A DNA stretch of 64,000 nucleotides from an uncultured Bacteroidales bacterium (GCA_937892095.1 CALAVC010000224.1:1-64000), one strand, 5' to 3'; positions 9,303 through 18,193 are shown, counted from the first letter of the stretch. Numbers and translations are program-made. Notes: a model not told the origin generated them from the sequence alone.

Positions 9303-11333
9303 ATGAAATGGGTGTGCGTACTGATCGTATCGTTGTGCACAATAGGCACGCAAGCCCAATCGGCACAAGACATTGTAGAAGAGTATGCTGCCGAACTGCA
9401 AGAAGAAGACGCACTTACCGATGAAGCTCAGGAGAGCCTTGCAGACCTGCTGCTACTGTCTGAAAACCCAATAAACATCAATACTGCAGACGAAGACGAC
9501 TTGCTACGATTGCCGTTCATAAGTCAAAGACAAGCGCAAGCGATTGTCAGATACAGACGCAATGTCGGCAAGATTGAAACATTTGACGAGCTAATACTTT
9601 GCGGTGCACTCAGCGAACGCGAAATAGACCGACTGGGATATTTTACGTCTGTTGACGATGTCGACAGCTTGACGCTACGGCATAGGTTTAACAAATTAAA
9701 CGCCATCATTCGCACGTCGATCAATCGCCCTAAGTCGCAAGGGTTCGAGGGTAAGTTTTTAGGTCGACCACTCGGTTTTTACCTTAGAGCCGAGGCCGAA
9801 GGCTCAAACACATGGGCTGCAGGTCTGATTGCCGAGAACGACATTGGCGAACCCGCACTAAACAGACACGGGACATCACTTACCGACTATACTGGTGGTT
9901 ATGCTCTTTTCCAGACGCGTGGTAAAGCACTTCGCCGACTTGTCGTGGGCAACTATAACATACGGCTCGGTCAAGGAATGGGCATCTGGACAGGCTTCGG
10001 TATGGACAACTTTATGACCGACATATCGGTCGACAAAAGGGGTAGGGGAGTGAGCAAAACTCTCTCGGCAAGCGAAGGTAAATATATGCGTGGCGTGGCA
10101 ACTGACCTACGCATAGGGCGAATATGGATAACGACCTTTGCTTCTCTTGCTGATGCCGATGCCACGCTCCACCTATGCGCCGAAGATAGTTCGACATATA
10201 TAATGACCATCAATACCAGTGGTCTGCACCGCACCGAAAGTGAACGCAAGAAAAGACATTCCAACAGCTTGGCGCAAGGCGGTGCATACACAAAATATTT
10301 TGCCGACAATTTCACACTGGGCATAGGAGGAAATGTGTGGCACTCAGAAAAAGCACTTTTTCAAGGCAACCGAGCCTACAGAGAGCATTATCCCGAAGGA
10401 CACAACGTCGTGACCCTTCATGCCGACTATCGACTAATATGCAAACGGACATTGGTCTATGCCGAAGTGGCCACACAAAGAAGCGAAGCAACTGCCTTCA
10501 CAGCTGGGGCCGACATTGCACTTCGACGCGAAAAGAACCTGAGCATTGCCGCTCGACATTTCGGGCAAGAATATTATCCCATAAGTCAGAAACCATATTC
10601 GCGCACGTCGGCATGCGGAGGTGAGACGGGTCTGCGCATAGGCTTTCAGATGTCGCCAGCCCCAAAACTCGACCTGCACATTACTGCCGATGCCTACCGC
10701 CTACGCAACATGGGCATAGGCGCATATCCACAATCGGCAGGGCTGCTTGCCTATCTGCTGACAACATACAAATTTTCGCGTCGTAACCACCTTGCGCTGA
10801 GAGTTCGCCACCTGCACAAAGCCGTTTGCGAAAAAGAGACGTGGCCAAGTGGCACACAGTTTTACGAGTCGAACACACACGTCAGACTCAAACATACTTT
10901 TCTCCCCACAGAACGTCTGACACTTACAACACTTGCAGAAACATGCGCCAACAACGACTACGAAGGAAACGTCAGCTATGGTGGCGTAGCCTCGCAAAGC
11001 ATTAAAATTCTACTCGCACGTAGACACCTAACGATAGACGCTGTGGGCAACTACTTCAAAGCAGACAACTACGCTACTCGCGTCTATACGCGCCGTCCAA
11101 ATGTCCTCTACGACATGAACTTTCCTGTGTGCTACGGACACGGCATTTCGACCACCATCATGACTAAAATAGCATTCCTCGACGACACTTTTAACCAGCG
11201 TCTCAACTTATGGCTACACGCTCACGCCGTCCGCTACTTCGACTGCGACAATATTGGCACAGGAGACGACATGACACGAGGCAACAAACGCATAACCCTC
11301 AAAGTACAACTGCAGTGGAGGCTATACAGGTAG
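9303..11333 (+). CDS. Helix-hairpin-helix outer-membrane protein
   Basis: 676 residues. The ATG at 9303 begins a signal peptide (hydrophobic stretch ending GTQAQS). Residues of about 50-120 form two ComEA-like helix-hairpin-helix units (NPININTADEDDLLRLPFIS, then ETFDELILCGALSEREIDRLGYF). The remaining ~550 residues alternate polar and aromatic/hydrophobic residues in the manner of an outer-membrane beta barrel and end with an aromatic-rich strand (LKVQLQWRLYR). The family is widespread in Bacteroidetes and uncharacterised. An HhH domain usually binds DNA; whether it does so in an exported protein is unknown. It follows dxs closely and probably shares its transcript. Confidence 0.8.
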   Translation: MKWVCVLIVSLCTIGTQAQSAQDIVEEYAAELQEEDALTDEAQESLADLLLLSENPININTADEDDLLRLPFISQRQAQAIVRYRRNVGKIETFDELILCGALSEREIDRLGYFTSVDDVDSLTLRHRFNKLNAIIRTSINRPKSQGFEGKFLGRPLGFYLRAEAEGSNTWAAGLIAENDIGEPALNRHGTSLTDYTGGYALFQTRGKALRRLVVGNYNIRLGQGMGIWTGFGMDNFMTDISVDKRGRGVSKTLSASEGKYMRGVATDLRIGRIWITTFASLADADATLHLCAEDSSTYIMTINTSGLHRTESERKKRHSNSLAQGGAYTKYFADNFTLGIGGNVWHSEKALFQGNRAYREHYPEGHNVVTLHADYRLICKRTLVYAEVATQRSEATAFTAGADIALRREKNLSIAARHFGQEYYPISQKPYSRTSACGGETGLRIGFQMSPAPKLDLHITADAYRLRNMGIGAYPQSAGLLAYLLTTYKFSRRNHLALRVRHLHKAVCEKETWPSGTQFYESNTHVRLKHTFLPTERLTLTTLAETCANNDYEGNVSYGGVASQSIKILLARRHLTIDAVGNYFKADNYATRVYTRRPNVLYDMNFPVCYGHGISTTIMTKIAFLDDTFNQRLNLWLHAHAVRYFDCDNIGTGDDMTRGNKRITLKVQLQWRLYR

Positions 11334-11374
11334 CATTTTTAAACGCCCTCTGCTCTATATTTCAAAAAAACGCA

Positions 11375-11382
11375 TACCTTTG
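11375..11382 (+). promoter_or_regulatory. -7 promoter box for tRNA-Pro
   Basis: TACCTTTG fits TAnnTTTG and lies 35 bases before the mature tRNA 5' end. Confidence 0.6.
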
Positions 11383-11417
11383 CACACGAAATCTTTCAGA
11401 CCTCCCTTGAAAGCATT

Positions 11418-11493
11418 CGGGATTTAGCGCAGTTGGTAGCGCACTACGTTCGGGACGTAGGGGTCGGGCGTTCGAGTCGCCTAATCCCGACCA
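11418..11493 (+). tRNA. tRNA-Pro (anticodon CGG)
   Basis: A 76-base cloverleaf: the acceptor stem CGGGATT pairs with AATCCCG, the D arm is GCGC...GCGC, the anticodon stem CTACG/CGTAG encloses loop TTCGGGA (CGG at 34-36, reading CCG), and the T arm is GGGCG TTCGAGT CGCCT. The 3' CCA is encoded. It is a single-gene transcription unit with its own -7 box and terminator. Confidence 0.96.
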
Positions 11494-11511
11494 AATATCA
11501 AGAAAATGTAG

Positions 11512-11548
11512 GGCATATAAGCAAAAAGGTGCTTATATGCCTTTTTTT
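11512..11548 (+). terminator. Rho-independent terminator after tRNA-Pro
   Basis: A perfect 11 bp stem (GGCATATAAGC/GCTTATATGCC), an 8-base loop and a run of seven T. Confidence 0.92.
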
Positions 11549-11592
11549 ACAATCTTTTAACAAAAAAAAAAGTAAAAACATTTGATTTTAAG

Positions 11593-11600
11593 TAACTTTG
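11593..11600 (+). promoter_or_regulatory. -7 promoter box of a putative small RNA
   Basis: TAACTTTG is an exact TAnnTTTG match 45 bases after the tRNA terminator. Nothing longer than a 6-codon reading frame follows it before the next terminator. Confidence 0.55.
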
Positions 11601-11605
11601 AATAA

Positions 11606-11746
11606 ACAAAAATGGAGTTTTTCATTGAGTAAATTTCTTGTTGTGATAACAAGAAGTGTTTATGCAACGGCATAATAAGTTTTTGATTGTGATTTTTCTC
11701 ATAGCGGTGAATAGTCATGTTTGCGCATGACTATTCTTTTTTTGTT
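11606..11746 (+). ncRNA. Putative independent small RNA, about 140 nt
   Basis: The stretch has its own -7 box (11593-11600), two internal hairpins and a strong terminator, and the next gene has a separate -7 box at 11756. Hairpin one is a perfect 8 bp stem (TTCTTGTT/AACAAGAA, 11635-11655); hairpin two is a perfect 6 bp stem with loop AACG (11660-11675). A reading frame of only six codons (11612-11632, MEFFIE) precedes hairpin one, so a leader peptide is possible. I see no signature of 6S, SRP, RNase P or tmRNA. Ends are inferred from the promoter and terminator. Confidence 0.5.
11709..11746 (+). terminator. Rho-independent terminator of the putative small RNA
   Basis: A perfect 11 bp stem (GAATAGTCATG/CATGACTATTC) with a 6-base loop, then seven T. 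Confidence 0.9.
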
Positions 11747-11755
11747 ATATCACAC

Positions 11756-11763
11756 TAATTTTG
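11756..11763 (+). promoter_or_regulatory. -7 promoter box for the ABC exporter
   Basis: TAATTTTG fits TAnnTTTG, 22 bases before the ATG at 11786 and just downstream of the small-RNA terminator. Confidence 0.55.
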
Positions 11764-11785
11764 AAGCCATAAAAGTAAACTAATA

Positions 11786-13618
11786 ATGGCAAATATCATG
11801 GGACCATCTGGTGGTGGCAGAGGCAAGTTTCTGACCGACGAAGAACTAAAGAACAAACCTAAAGTAACTTGGGCACTACTCAAAAGAGTAATGTCTTACC
11901 TTGTGCCATATTGGAAACAGATGCTACTCGTCCTAATGGCCATATCGCTCTCGGCAATACTAAGCCTTGCACCATCGGTGCTTACTGGTCAAATAATCGA
12001 CCGCGGGCTTATTGGTCGCGACTTTACATTGCTACTCGAACTCGTAGGACTATCGCTACTTGTTACATTGGGAGCCAACCTGATTGGCGTGAGCGAAAGC
12101 TATCTTAACACATGGATAGCGCAACACATAACTTTCGATATGCGTTGCAAAATGTATCAGACTCTTCAGAACCAATCACAAAGTTTTTTTACGACAAACA
12201 GTCAGGGCGACCTCATCACCCGAATGACATCGGACATACAAGGTGTCCAACGCGTCATTACAGACACGCTCAGTAGCATACTCTCTAATAGTATAACACT
12301 TGTTGTGGCAGTGGTGGCCATGTTGCGCATGGACTACCGACTTGCCATTGTGGGCATGCTTGTCATACCTTTTTTTATCATACCAACTCGCAAAGCAGGT
12401 AAAATGCGTTGGACGCTCACACGCGAAGCGCAAGCCGCTGCCGACACCATCAACGGAATACTTAATGAAACTCTGTCGGTGAGCGGACAACTACTCGTCA
12501 AACTCTTCGGACGCGAAAAATATGAATATGACAAATACGTAGCTGCCAACCAAAAACAAATACGCCTAAACATACGCGAGAGCATGGCCGGACGTTGGCT
12601 ACGAGTTGCTCTTTCAACATTTTCAAGCATAGGACCTATGCTGCTATACCTTGTGGGCGGATACCTCATCATCAGTGGCACCGAAAGCCTCAGCGTAGGC
12701 GACATAACCGTCTTCGTGGCCCTACTAGGACGCATGTACGGACCAGTCGACCGACTGCTCAACATACAAGTGGACTGGATACGCTCGATGGCTCTTTTTA
12801 GTCGCATATTCGACTATTACGACATGCCTGTCGACATAACCGAAGACGAGCATCCCGTCGTCTTACCCTCTGTCAGTGGCAACATCAGTTTCAAAGGTGT
12901 CGACTTTACGTACGATGGTAGCCGACAGATACTCCACGACATATCTTTCGACATCTTACGAGGTAGGAGTGTTGCCATTGTAGGTCCGTCGGGCTCGGGT
13001 AAGAGCACCATAATCAATCTTATTGCCCGACTCTACGACCCGACAGCTGGTAGCATAACACTCGACGGCACCGACCTCCGTCGCCTCAGCCTTAGCCAAC
13101 TTCGGAAACATGTTGGAATAGTAAGTCAGGAGACCTATCTTTTCAACGGCACCATACGCGACAACCTCCTCTACGCCAAACCCGATGCCACCGAAGACGA
13201 ACTGCTCGAAGCTTGCCGACAAGCCAACATTGCAGACCTAATCAGTTCGCAACCCAACGGACTCGACACAATCGTAGGGAACAGAGGATTAAAACTCTCG
13301 GGCGGTGAAAAACAACGCATCTCAATAGCGCGTATCATACTCAAAGACCCCACCATACTAATTTTCGACGAAGCAACATCTGCACTCGACTCCATCTCCG
13401 AAGCCAAAATACAACAAGCAATTGAACCACTCATTGAAAGTCATACAAGCATACTCATTGCACACCGACTATCGACAATTCTATCGGCCGACAACATAAT
13501 AGTTGTCAAAGACGGACGCATTGTCGAGAGTGGCACCCACGCCACACTCGTAGATGCTGGTGGCGTATATTCTGAACTCTACCACACGCAGTTCAAAGGC
13601 ACTGAGCCAACCAAATAG
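11786..13618 (+). CDS. ABC exporter, MsbA/ABCB type (fused membrane and ATPase domains)
   Basis: 610 residues. The N-terminal ~330 residues contain six hydrophobic helices of an ABC transmembrane domain; the ATPase follows with Walker A GPSGSGKS (400-407), signature LSGGEKQR (about 502), Walker B plus D-loop ILIFDEATSALD, and the switch His in IAHRLST. A half-transporter of this form works as a homodimer. Substrates in the family include lipids and peptides; the sequence does not specify one. A promoter at 13643 separates it from the downstream fatty-acid set, so a joint role is only suggested by position. Confidence 0.9.
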   Translation: MANIMGPSGGGRGKFLTDEELKNKPKVTWALLKRVMSYLVPYWKQMLLVLMAISLSAILSLAPSVLTGQIIDRGLIGRDFTLLLELVGLSLLVTLGANLIGVSESYLNTWIAQHITFDMRCKMYQTLQNQSQSFFTTNSQGDLITRMTSDIQGVQRVITDTLSSILSNSITLVVAVVAMLRMDYRLAIVGMLVIPFFIIPTRKAGKMRWTLTREAQAAADTINGILNETLSVSGQLLVKLFGREKYEYDKYVAANQKQIRLNIRESMAGRWLRVALSTFSSIGPMLLYLVGGYLIISGTESLSVGDITVFVALLGRMYGPVDRLLNIQVDWIRSMALFSRIFDYYDMPVDITEDEHPVVLPSVSGNISFKGVDFTYDGSRQILHDISFDILRGRSVAIVGPSGSGKSTIINLIARLYDPTAGSITLDGTDLRRLSLSQLRKHVGIVSQETYLFNGTIRDNLLYAKPDATEDELLEACRQANIADLISSQPNGLDTIVGNRGLKLSGGEKQRISIARIILKDPTILIFDEATSALDSISEAKIQQAIEPLIESHTSILIAHRLSTILSADNIIVVKDGRIVESGTHATLVDAGGVYSELYHTQFKGTEPTK

Positions 13619-13642
13619 GTGGCAATAACAAAATATTTAAAC

Positions 13643-13650
13643 TAACTTTG
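13643..13650 (+). promoter_or_regulatory. -7 promoter box for the fabG-like to ketosynthase operon
   Basis: TAACTTTG fits TAnnTTTG, 48 bases before the reductase start. No good -33 TTG was found. Confidence 0.55.
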
Positions 13651-13697
13651 CGTTTGCCTTATTTATTCACAATTAAGCCAAAAGGAAAAAGAATATT

Positions 13698-14423
13698 ATG
13701 TATGCACTCGTCACAGGTGGTAGCCGCGGATTAGGACGCGCCGTATGCGTAGCCCTCGCTCGCGACGGCTACACCGTAATAATAAACTATCGCAAAGGAC
13801 AAGCCGAAGCCGAAGAAACACTCCGACTCGTACGCGAAGCCGGTTCCGACGGCGAACTGCTTCCATTCGACGTGGCCGACGCAGAACAATCGCGCCAAGC
13901 CCTCGAAGGCTGGATGGCTGCTCACCCCAAAGAATACATAGCTTGCATAGTCAACAACGCAGGCATACGCAAAGACAACCTGATGGTCTTTATGGAAGCT
14001 GCCGACTGGAGCAGTGTGCTCAACATAACGCTCAACGGCTTCTACAACGTCACCCAACCACTCCTCAAGTCAATGCTCATCAAGAAGTGGGGACGCATTG
14101 TCAACATGGTGTCGCTTAGCGGACTCAAAGGTCTGCCCGGTCAGACCAACTACTCTGCTTCAAAAGGAGGACTAATTGCCGCCACCAAAGCACTTGCACA
14201 AGAAGTTGCTCGCAAGGGCGTCACTGTCAATGCAGTAGCACCAGGCTTCATACACTCCGACATGACAAAAGACCTCGACGAAGCAGAGCTCAAAAAAACA
14301 ATTCCTGCTGGGCGCTTCGGCGACCCCGAAGAAGTTGCCGACCTCGTAGCATTCTTAGCCTCTAAAAAGTCGGCCTACATAACGGGCGAAGTTGTCTCCA
14401 TTAACGGCGGACTCTACACCTAA
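13698..14423 (+). CDS. 3-oxoacyl-ACP reductase, FabG-like short-chain dehydrogenase
   Basis: 241 residues with the cofactor motif TGGSRGLGR (6-14), NNAG, and the catalytic Ser139, Tyr152 and Lys156 (YSASKGG) at the FabG spacing. It reduces a beta-ketoacyl-ACP to the hydroxy form with a nicotinamide cofactor. It leads a five-gene operon with an ACP, hotdog dehydratase, thioesterase and ketosynthase, a combination typical of aryl-polyene, flexirubin or related lipid pathways rather than bulk fatty-acid synthesis. It may be the pathway-specific reductase. Confidence 0.88.
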   Translation: MYALVTGGSRGLGRAVCVALARDGYTVIINYRKGQAEAEETLRLVREAGSDGELLPFDVADAEQSRQALEGWMAAHPKEYIACIVNNAGIRKDNLMVFMEAADWSSVLNITLNGFYNVTQPLLKSMLIKKWGRIVNMVSLSGLKGLPGQTNYSASKGGLIAATKALAQEVARKGVTVNAVAPGFIHSDMTKDLDEAELKKTIPAGRFGDPEEVADLVAFLASKKSAYITGEVVSINGGLYT

Positions 14424-14462
14424 AAGAGAAACTTCTTAGGACACTTCACCACAAAATTAGAA

Positions 14463-14720
14463 ATGGACAAAAAAGACATCTACGACAGACTGCGAAAAGC
14501 ACTTGCCGAAGAATTTGAAACCGACGAAAACCGTCTTGACGAATCGTCAATCCTCGCCGACGTGCTCGAAATAGACAGCCTCGATGTAGTCGACTTAGTC
14601 GTTCTTGTTCAAGAAAATTTTGGTGTCAAGCTAAGCAAAAAAAATATCGACAAAAACACTACGCTCGATAGTCTCTGCCAATCCATTTTTGCTTTGACAG
14701 AGACTACTGAGCAAAAATAA
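14463..14720 (+). CDS. Acyl carrier protein
   Basis: 85 acidic residues with the phosphopantetheine attachment motif DSL (Asp38-Ser39-Leu40) in LEIDSLDVVDLVV. The ILADVLEIDSLDVVDLV context resembles ACPs of secondary (aryl-polyene-like) clusters more than the housekeeping AcpP. It carries the growing chain for its operon neighbours. Confidence 0.92.
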   Translation: MDKKDIYDRLRKALAEEFETDENRLDESSILADVLEIDSLDVVDLVVLVQENFGVKLSKKNIDKNTTLDSLCQSIFALTETTEQK

Positions 14721-14744
14721 TGTTCCCCAACTCAGACAATCAGC

Positions 14745-15179
14745 ATGCCAACACCCGTTCTTAGTGGCAAAGACCAAATCTGTGCCTACATTCCACAAAG
14801 AGACCCAATAGTAATGGTCGACACACTACTGTCGTGGACAAGCCAAGAGAGTACGACGGCACTTAGCATAACAGATGACAACTTTCTTGTCGAAAACGGA
14901 CTACTTGCCGATGGTGCCATAATTGAACACATCGCACAGAGCGGTGCCCTGCACATAGGATACGACTTCGTCAGTCAGGGCAAAAAAGTCCCCATAGGTC
15001 TTATAGGTTCGGTCAATAAGCTGACGATTAACCGATTGCCACACGTAGGCGAACGAATGACGACACACATAAGCATAGGTGCAAAAGTAGGCGACGTAAC
15101 CCTCATTAGTGCCACAGTGTGCGTAGGCGAAGAGCAAATAGCTCAGACCAAAATGAAACTCGCTACACCCGAAGAGTAA
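14745..15179 (+). CDS. Hotdog-fold hydroxyacyl-ACP dehydratase, ApeP/FabZ-like
   Basis: 144 residues. The opening IPQRDPIVMVDTLLSW and the helix segment GAIIEHIAQSGALHIGY fit the hotdog dehydratase fold that removes water from 3-hydroxyacyl-ACP. The FabZ HFPxxPxxPG active-site His motif is not present: the matching stretch reads VENGLLADGAIIE, as in ApeP-type proteins of aryl-polyene clusters. The ATG at 14745 is used because the earlier ATG at 14720 is in another frame that soon stops. Confidence 0.72.
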   Translation: MPTPVLSGKDQICAYIPQRDPIVMVDTLLSWTSQESTTALSITDDNFLVENGLLADGAIIEHIAQSGALHIGYDFVSQGKKVPIGLIGSVNKLTINRLPHVGERMTTHISIGAKVGDVTLISATVCVGEEQIAQTKMKLATPEE

Positions 15180-15195
15180 TAAATAACAAAGCCTT

Positions 15196-15636
15196 ATGGC
15201 ACGCCACCTCAAGCTACACGACTCACCACTTACCGACCGCATAGAAATAACAGTCCGTTTTTCCGAAGTAGACATGATGCACGTAGCGTGGCATGGTAGC
15301 TACGTAGCATTCCTCGAAGACGGACGAGAACATTTTGGCATCCGATATGCTGGCATAGGCTACGACGACTATTTCCGCACTGGCTATGTAGCTCCAGTCG
15401 TCAACCTCACAATAGACTACAAAGATTCACTGCGTTGTGGCGACCGCGCCATAATAGAGACTCGCTACGTCCCTACACCAGGAGCCAAGTTGGTCCTTGA
15501 ATACGTAGTCTATCGTGCTTCGGACATGGCTGTGATGGCCGTTGCACAAACAACGCAAGTCTTCACCACAGCACAAGGTGAAATGCAGTATGCCGAACCC
15601 GACTTTTTTGTCAGTTGGAAAGAACGATGGCTCTAA
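15196..15636 (+). CDS. Acyl-ACP/CoA thioesterase, 4HBT hotdog family
   Basis: 146 residues. RFSEVDMMHVAWHGSYVAFLEDGRE matches the 4-hydroxybenzoyl-CoA thioesterase motif (catalytic Asp in the EVD segment, then a HGxYxxxxExGR-like helix). It would release or edit acyl chains from the operon's ACP. Its last codons overlap the start of the ketosynthase by 10 bases, indicating coupled translation. Confidence 0.85.
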   Translation: MARHLKLHDSPLTDRIEITVRFSEVDMMHVAWHGSYVAFLEDGREHFGIRYAGIGYDDYFRTGYVAPVVNLTIDYKDSLRCGDRAIIETRYVPTPGAKLVLEYVVYRASDMAVMAVAQTTQVFTTAQGEMQYAEPDFFVSWKERWL

Positions 15637-17324
15637 CGATAACTGACACACAAGTCTACGTAGCCGCCACGGCAATCCACACAGCCTATGGCACATCGGT
15701 AATCGACACCTACCAAAAAATGAAAACAGGTGTCTCTGCACTAAGCCCCGACACCTACGGCACAAACAATTTCTACAGCCAACGCATAGTCGATGATACT
15801 GAACCATTTTCGACACTTAGTCGCATAGAGAACATAGCTCTGCAAACTGCAAAGCGAGCCCTTAAAAGCGTACCAACGCTAAACCCAATCGACATTCAAC
15901 TCATCGTCTGCACGACAAAAGGCAACATTGGTCTTGCCAAAAGCACATCGACTATTACACCAAACTCCGAACTACTACTCTACAATTCTGCCCAGAAAAT
16001 ATCAAGTCTGCTCGGCACGACTGCCTACCGCCCAATAGTGGTTAGCAATGCCTGCATAAGTGGTGTGGTTGGTCCACTTGTCGGCTCACGCCTTATCCGA
16101 GCAGGCAAATGTCGACATGCGCTCATAGTAGCCCTCGACGAGATGACCGATTTCATAACAAGCGGATTCATATCTTTTCGCTCAGTAAGTAGCAAACCAT
16201 GCTTGCCCTACGACAAACGACGCGATGGGCTTTCGCTTGGCGAAGCCGCTGGTGCCATGCTCCTTACTACCGATTACACACTCTCTGTTGGTGCTTGCAT
16301 ATCTGGTGGAGCAATGTCGGACGATGCCAACCACATATCTGGTCCTTCGCGTACAGGTCTGCCACTATCAGAGGCCATAAACACAGCCATAGCCGAAAGC
16401 AAAATAACAACCAACGACGTAGCCTTTGTCAATACTCACGGCACAGCGACTATCTATAATGACGAGATGGAAAGTAAAGCCCTCAATGCAGCTGGGCTAA
16501 CAAACACACCTCTCAACAGTCTAAAACCATATTTTGGACATACACTCGGTGCATCAGGATTGATAGAACTAATCATTTGCCTTTGCGAACTACAAGACCA
16601 AACACTGCTTGGGACACTCGGTTTCAGCGAGTGTGGCACGCCATACCCTGTCAACATGTCGGTTCGTAACCGCCCCATCAGTGGCACGTGTTGCCTAAAA
16701 ACGGCATCGGGCTTCGGGGGGTGTAATGTTGCTCTTGTACTTACGACCGACACTGCCAAAAGAGTCGCAACACACTCACACACAACATATCATACGCTCC
16801 ACACCCTAAGCATAGAGAATGGACAAATAATAGCTGACGGACAAACAATTCTGTCCTCAACACCCGACTTCGACACCTTCATTCGCAACGCCTATCACAC
16901 ACACTGCCAACCCAATATGAAGTTTTTCAAGATGGACGACATAAGCCGTCTGGCATACGTTGGTAGCGAAATAATACTTGCCGACTTAGCAGATGAGAAG
17001 CGTGCGAATATGGGAATACTATTTACCAACACGTCATCTTCGCTCGACACCGATCTGATATATTGCAGCATGCAAGAGAAAGGCGAAGAAAATCCGGCTC
17101 GCTTCGTCTACACTCTGCCCAACATCATGATAGGCGAAGTCTGTATACGACATCACATCTTTGGCGAAACACTCTTTGTGGCAAGCGATAACAACTACGA
17201 CCACATGTACTTAACAAACCTTGCCACCAACATTCTACACTCCGACACAATCTTGTGCGGTCGGGTAGAAAAACTAAAAGACAAATATTCACTCTGCCTA
17301 TCACTAATTACAAAACAAGATTAA
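15627..17324 (+). CDS. Fused beta-ketoacyl synthase plus C-terminal truncated ketosynthase-like domain
   Basis: 565 residues from the ATG at 15627. Residues 1-375 form a complete ketosynthase with the catalytic triad Cys143 (SNACISG), His271 (NTHGTAT) and His305 (GHTLGASG). After a linker, residues ~430-565 resemble the short beta-ketoacyl-synthase-like family found in aryl-polyene clusters (FFKMDDISRLAYVGSE; YTLPNIMIGEVCIRHHIFGE). In that second unit the position after the strand that carries the nucleophile reads FVASDNNYDH, without Cys, so it is probably a non-catalytic partner comparable to a chain-length factor. It is the last gene of the operon. The product is unknown: aryl ammonia lyase, ligase and membrane exporter genes of full clusters are not in this window. 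Confidence 0.82.
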   Translation: MALTITDTQVYVAATAIHTAYGTSVIDTYQKMKTGVSALSPDTYGTNNFYSQRIVDDTEPFSTLSRIENIALQTAKRALKSVPTLNPIDIQLIVCTTKGNIGLAKSTSTITPNSELLLYNSAQKISSLLGTTAYRPIVVSNACISGVVGPLVGSRLIRAGKCRHALIVALDEMTDFITSGFISFRSVSSKPCLPYDKRRDGLSLGEAAGAMLLTTDYTLSVGACISGGAMSDDANHISGPSRTGLPLSEAINTAIAESKITTNDVAFVNTHGTATIYNDEMESKALNAAGLTNTPLNSLKPYFGHTLGASGLIELIICLCELQDQTLLGTLGFSECGTPYPVNMSVRNRPISGTCCLKTASGFGGCNVALVLTTDTAKRVATHSHTTYHTLHTLSIENGQIIADGQTILSSTPDFDTFIRNAYHTHCQPNMKFFKMDDISRLAYVGSEIILADLADEKRANMGILFTNTSSSLDTDLIYCSMQEKGEENPARFVYTLPNIMIGEVCIRHHIFGETLFVASDNNYDHMYLTNLATNILHSDTILCGRVEKLKDKYSLCLSLITKQD

Positions 17325-17383
17325 ACACACCTATAAAATCCCACAATAATCACGGCAAAAGTAAATAACAATAATACTCTTAA

Positions 17384-17414
17384 TTGCTCAATTAATTTAA
17401 TATCATTATTTTTG
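17384..17414 (+). promoter_or_regulatory. Promoter of rplU-rpmA
   Basis: TTG at 17384-17386 and TATTTTTG at 17407-17414 with a 20-base spacer match the Bacteroidetes -33/-7 promoter closely. Confidence 0.78.
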
Positions 17415-17420
17415 CACCCG

Positions 17421-17510
17421 ATTTATGCCCGCGAGGCACTTCATAAGTAAGTGCGTCAACGTGTCAGCACTTCGCCCACGGGTAAGCACAAAATAACTAA
17501 CAAAGTTACA
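17421..17510 (+). promoter_or_regulatory. Structured 5' leader of rplU with two competing helices
   Basis: The ~90-base leader has AAGTGC at 17449-17454 that can pair with GCACTT on either side (17436-17441 or 17467-17472), giving mutually exclusive hairpins, and an outer CCCG/CGGG pair. Ribosomal-protein leaders often mediate feedback by the encoded protein; that is inference here. Confidence 0.4.
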
Positions 17511-17828
17511 ATGTACGCAATTGTAGAAATTGCTGGTCAGCAATTCAAGGTCCAGAAGGACAACAAGTTGTTCGTACACCACTTGCCCGAAAAGAATGAG
17601 GGCGACAAAGTGGAGTTCGACAACGTACTGCTCATCGACAACGACGGTTCAATTACTGTTGGCGCACCCAAAATTAGCGGTGCCAAGGTCTCAGCCAAGG
17701 TAATCAATCCACTCGTAAAGGGCGACAAGGTTATCGTCTTCAAGAAGCGTAAGCGCAAAGGCTATCAAAAGAAGAACGGTCATCGTCAACAGTTCACCCA
17801 AATTCAAATAGAGAGCATCACAGCCTAA
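17511..17828 (+). CDS. rplU: 50S ribosomal protein L21
   Basis: 105 residues beginning [15 protein letters not shown], with the C-terminal [20 protein letters not shown]-binding stretch of L21. It binds 23S rRNA next to L20. The ATG at 17511 is fixed by homology; an in-frame extension to 17451 would occupy the structured leader. rpmA follows after 31 bases as in most bacteria. Confidence 0.98.
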   Translation: MYAIVEIAGQQFKVQKDNKLFVHHLPEKNEGDKVEFDNVLLIDNDGSITVGAPKISGAKVSAKVINPLVKGDKVIVFKKRKRKGYQKKNGHRQQFTQIQIESITA

Positions 17829-17859
17829 GGTTTAACCCCCTAAATCTCAACAGAAGAAA

Positions 17860-18123
17860 ATGGCACACAAGAAAGGTGTCGGCAGTTCGAAGAACGGCCG
17901 CGATTCAGAAAGCAAACGCCTCGGTCTGAAACTCTTCGGAGGTCAGGCAGCCAAAGCAGGCAACATCATCCTTCGTCAAAGGGGTACGGCCTACCATCCG
18001 GGTGCTAACGTTGGCATCGGACGCGACCACACTCTCTTTGCACTTGTCGACGGCACAGTCGTCTTCACCAAGAAGAAAAACGACCGCTCCTACGTCTCCG
18101 TAGTCGAGGCTGTCGCAGAGTAG
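17860..18123 (+). CDS. rpmA: 50S ribosomal protein L27
   Basis: 87 residues starting [24 protein letters not shown] with [21 protein letters not shown], classic L27. Its N-terminus reaches the peptidyl transferase centre. It is co-transcribed with rplU and ends at a large terminator hairpin. Confidence 0.98.
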   Translation: MAHKKGVGSSKNGRDSESKRLGLKLFGGQAAKAGNIILRQRGTAYHPGANVGIGRDHTLFALVDGTVVFTKKKNDRSYVSVVEAVAE

Positions 18124-18193
18124 GGAGACCGACAAAAAAAGACACCCCTAAAAGAGGTAAGACAAGCAAGAACTTACCCACAAAAGGAGAAAA

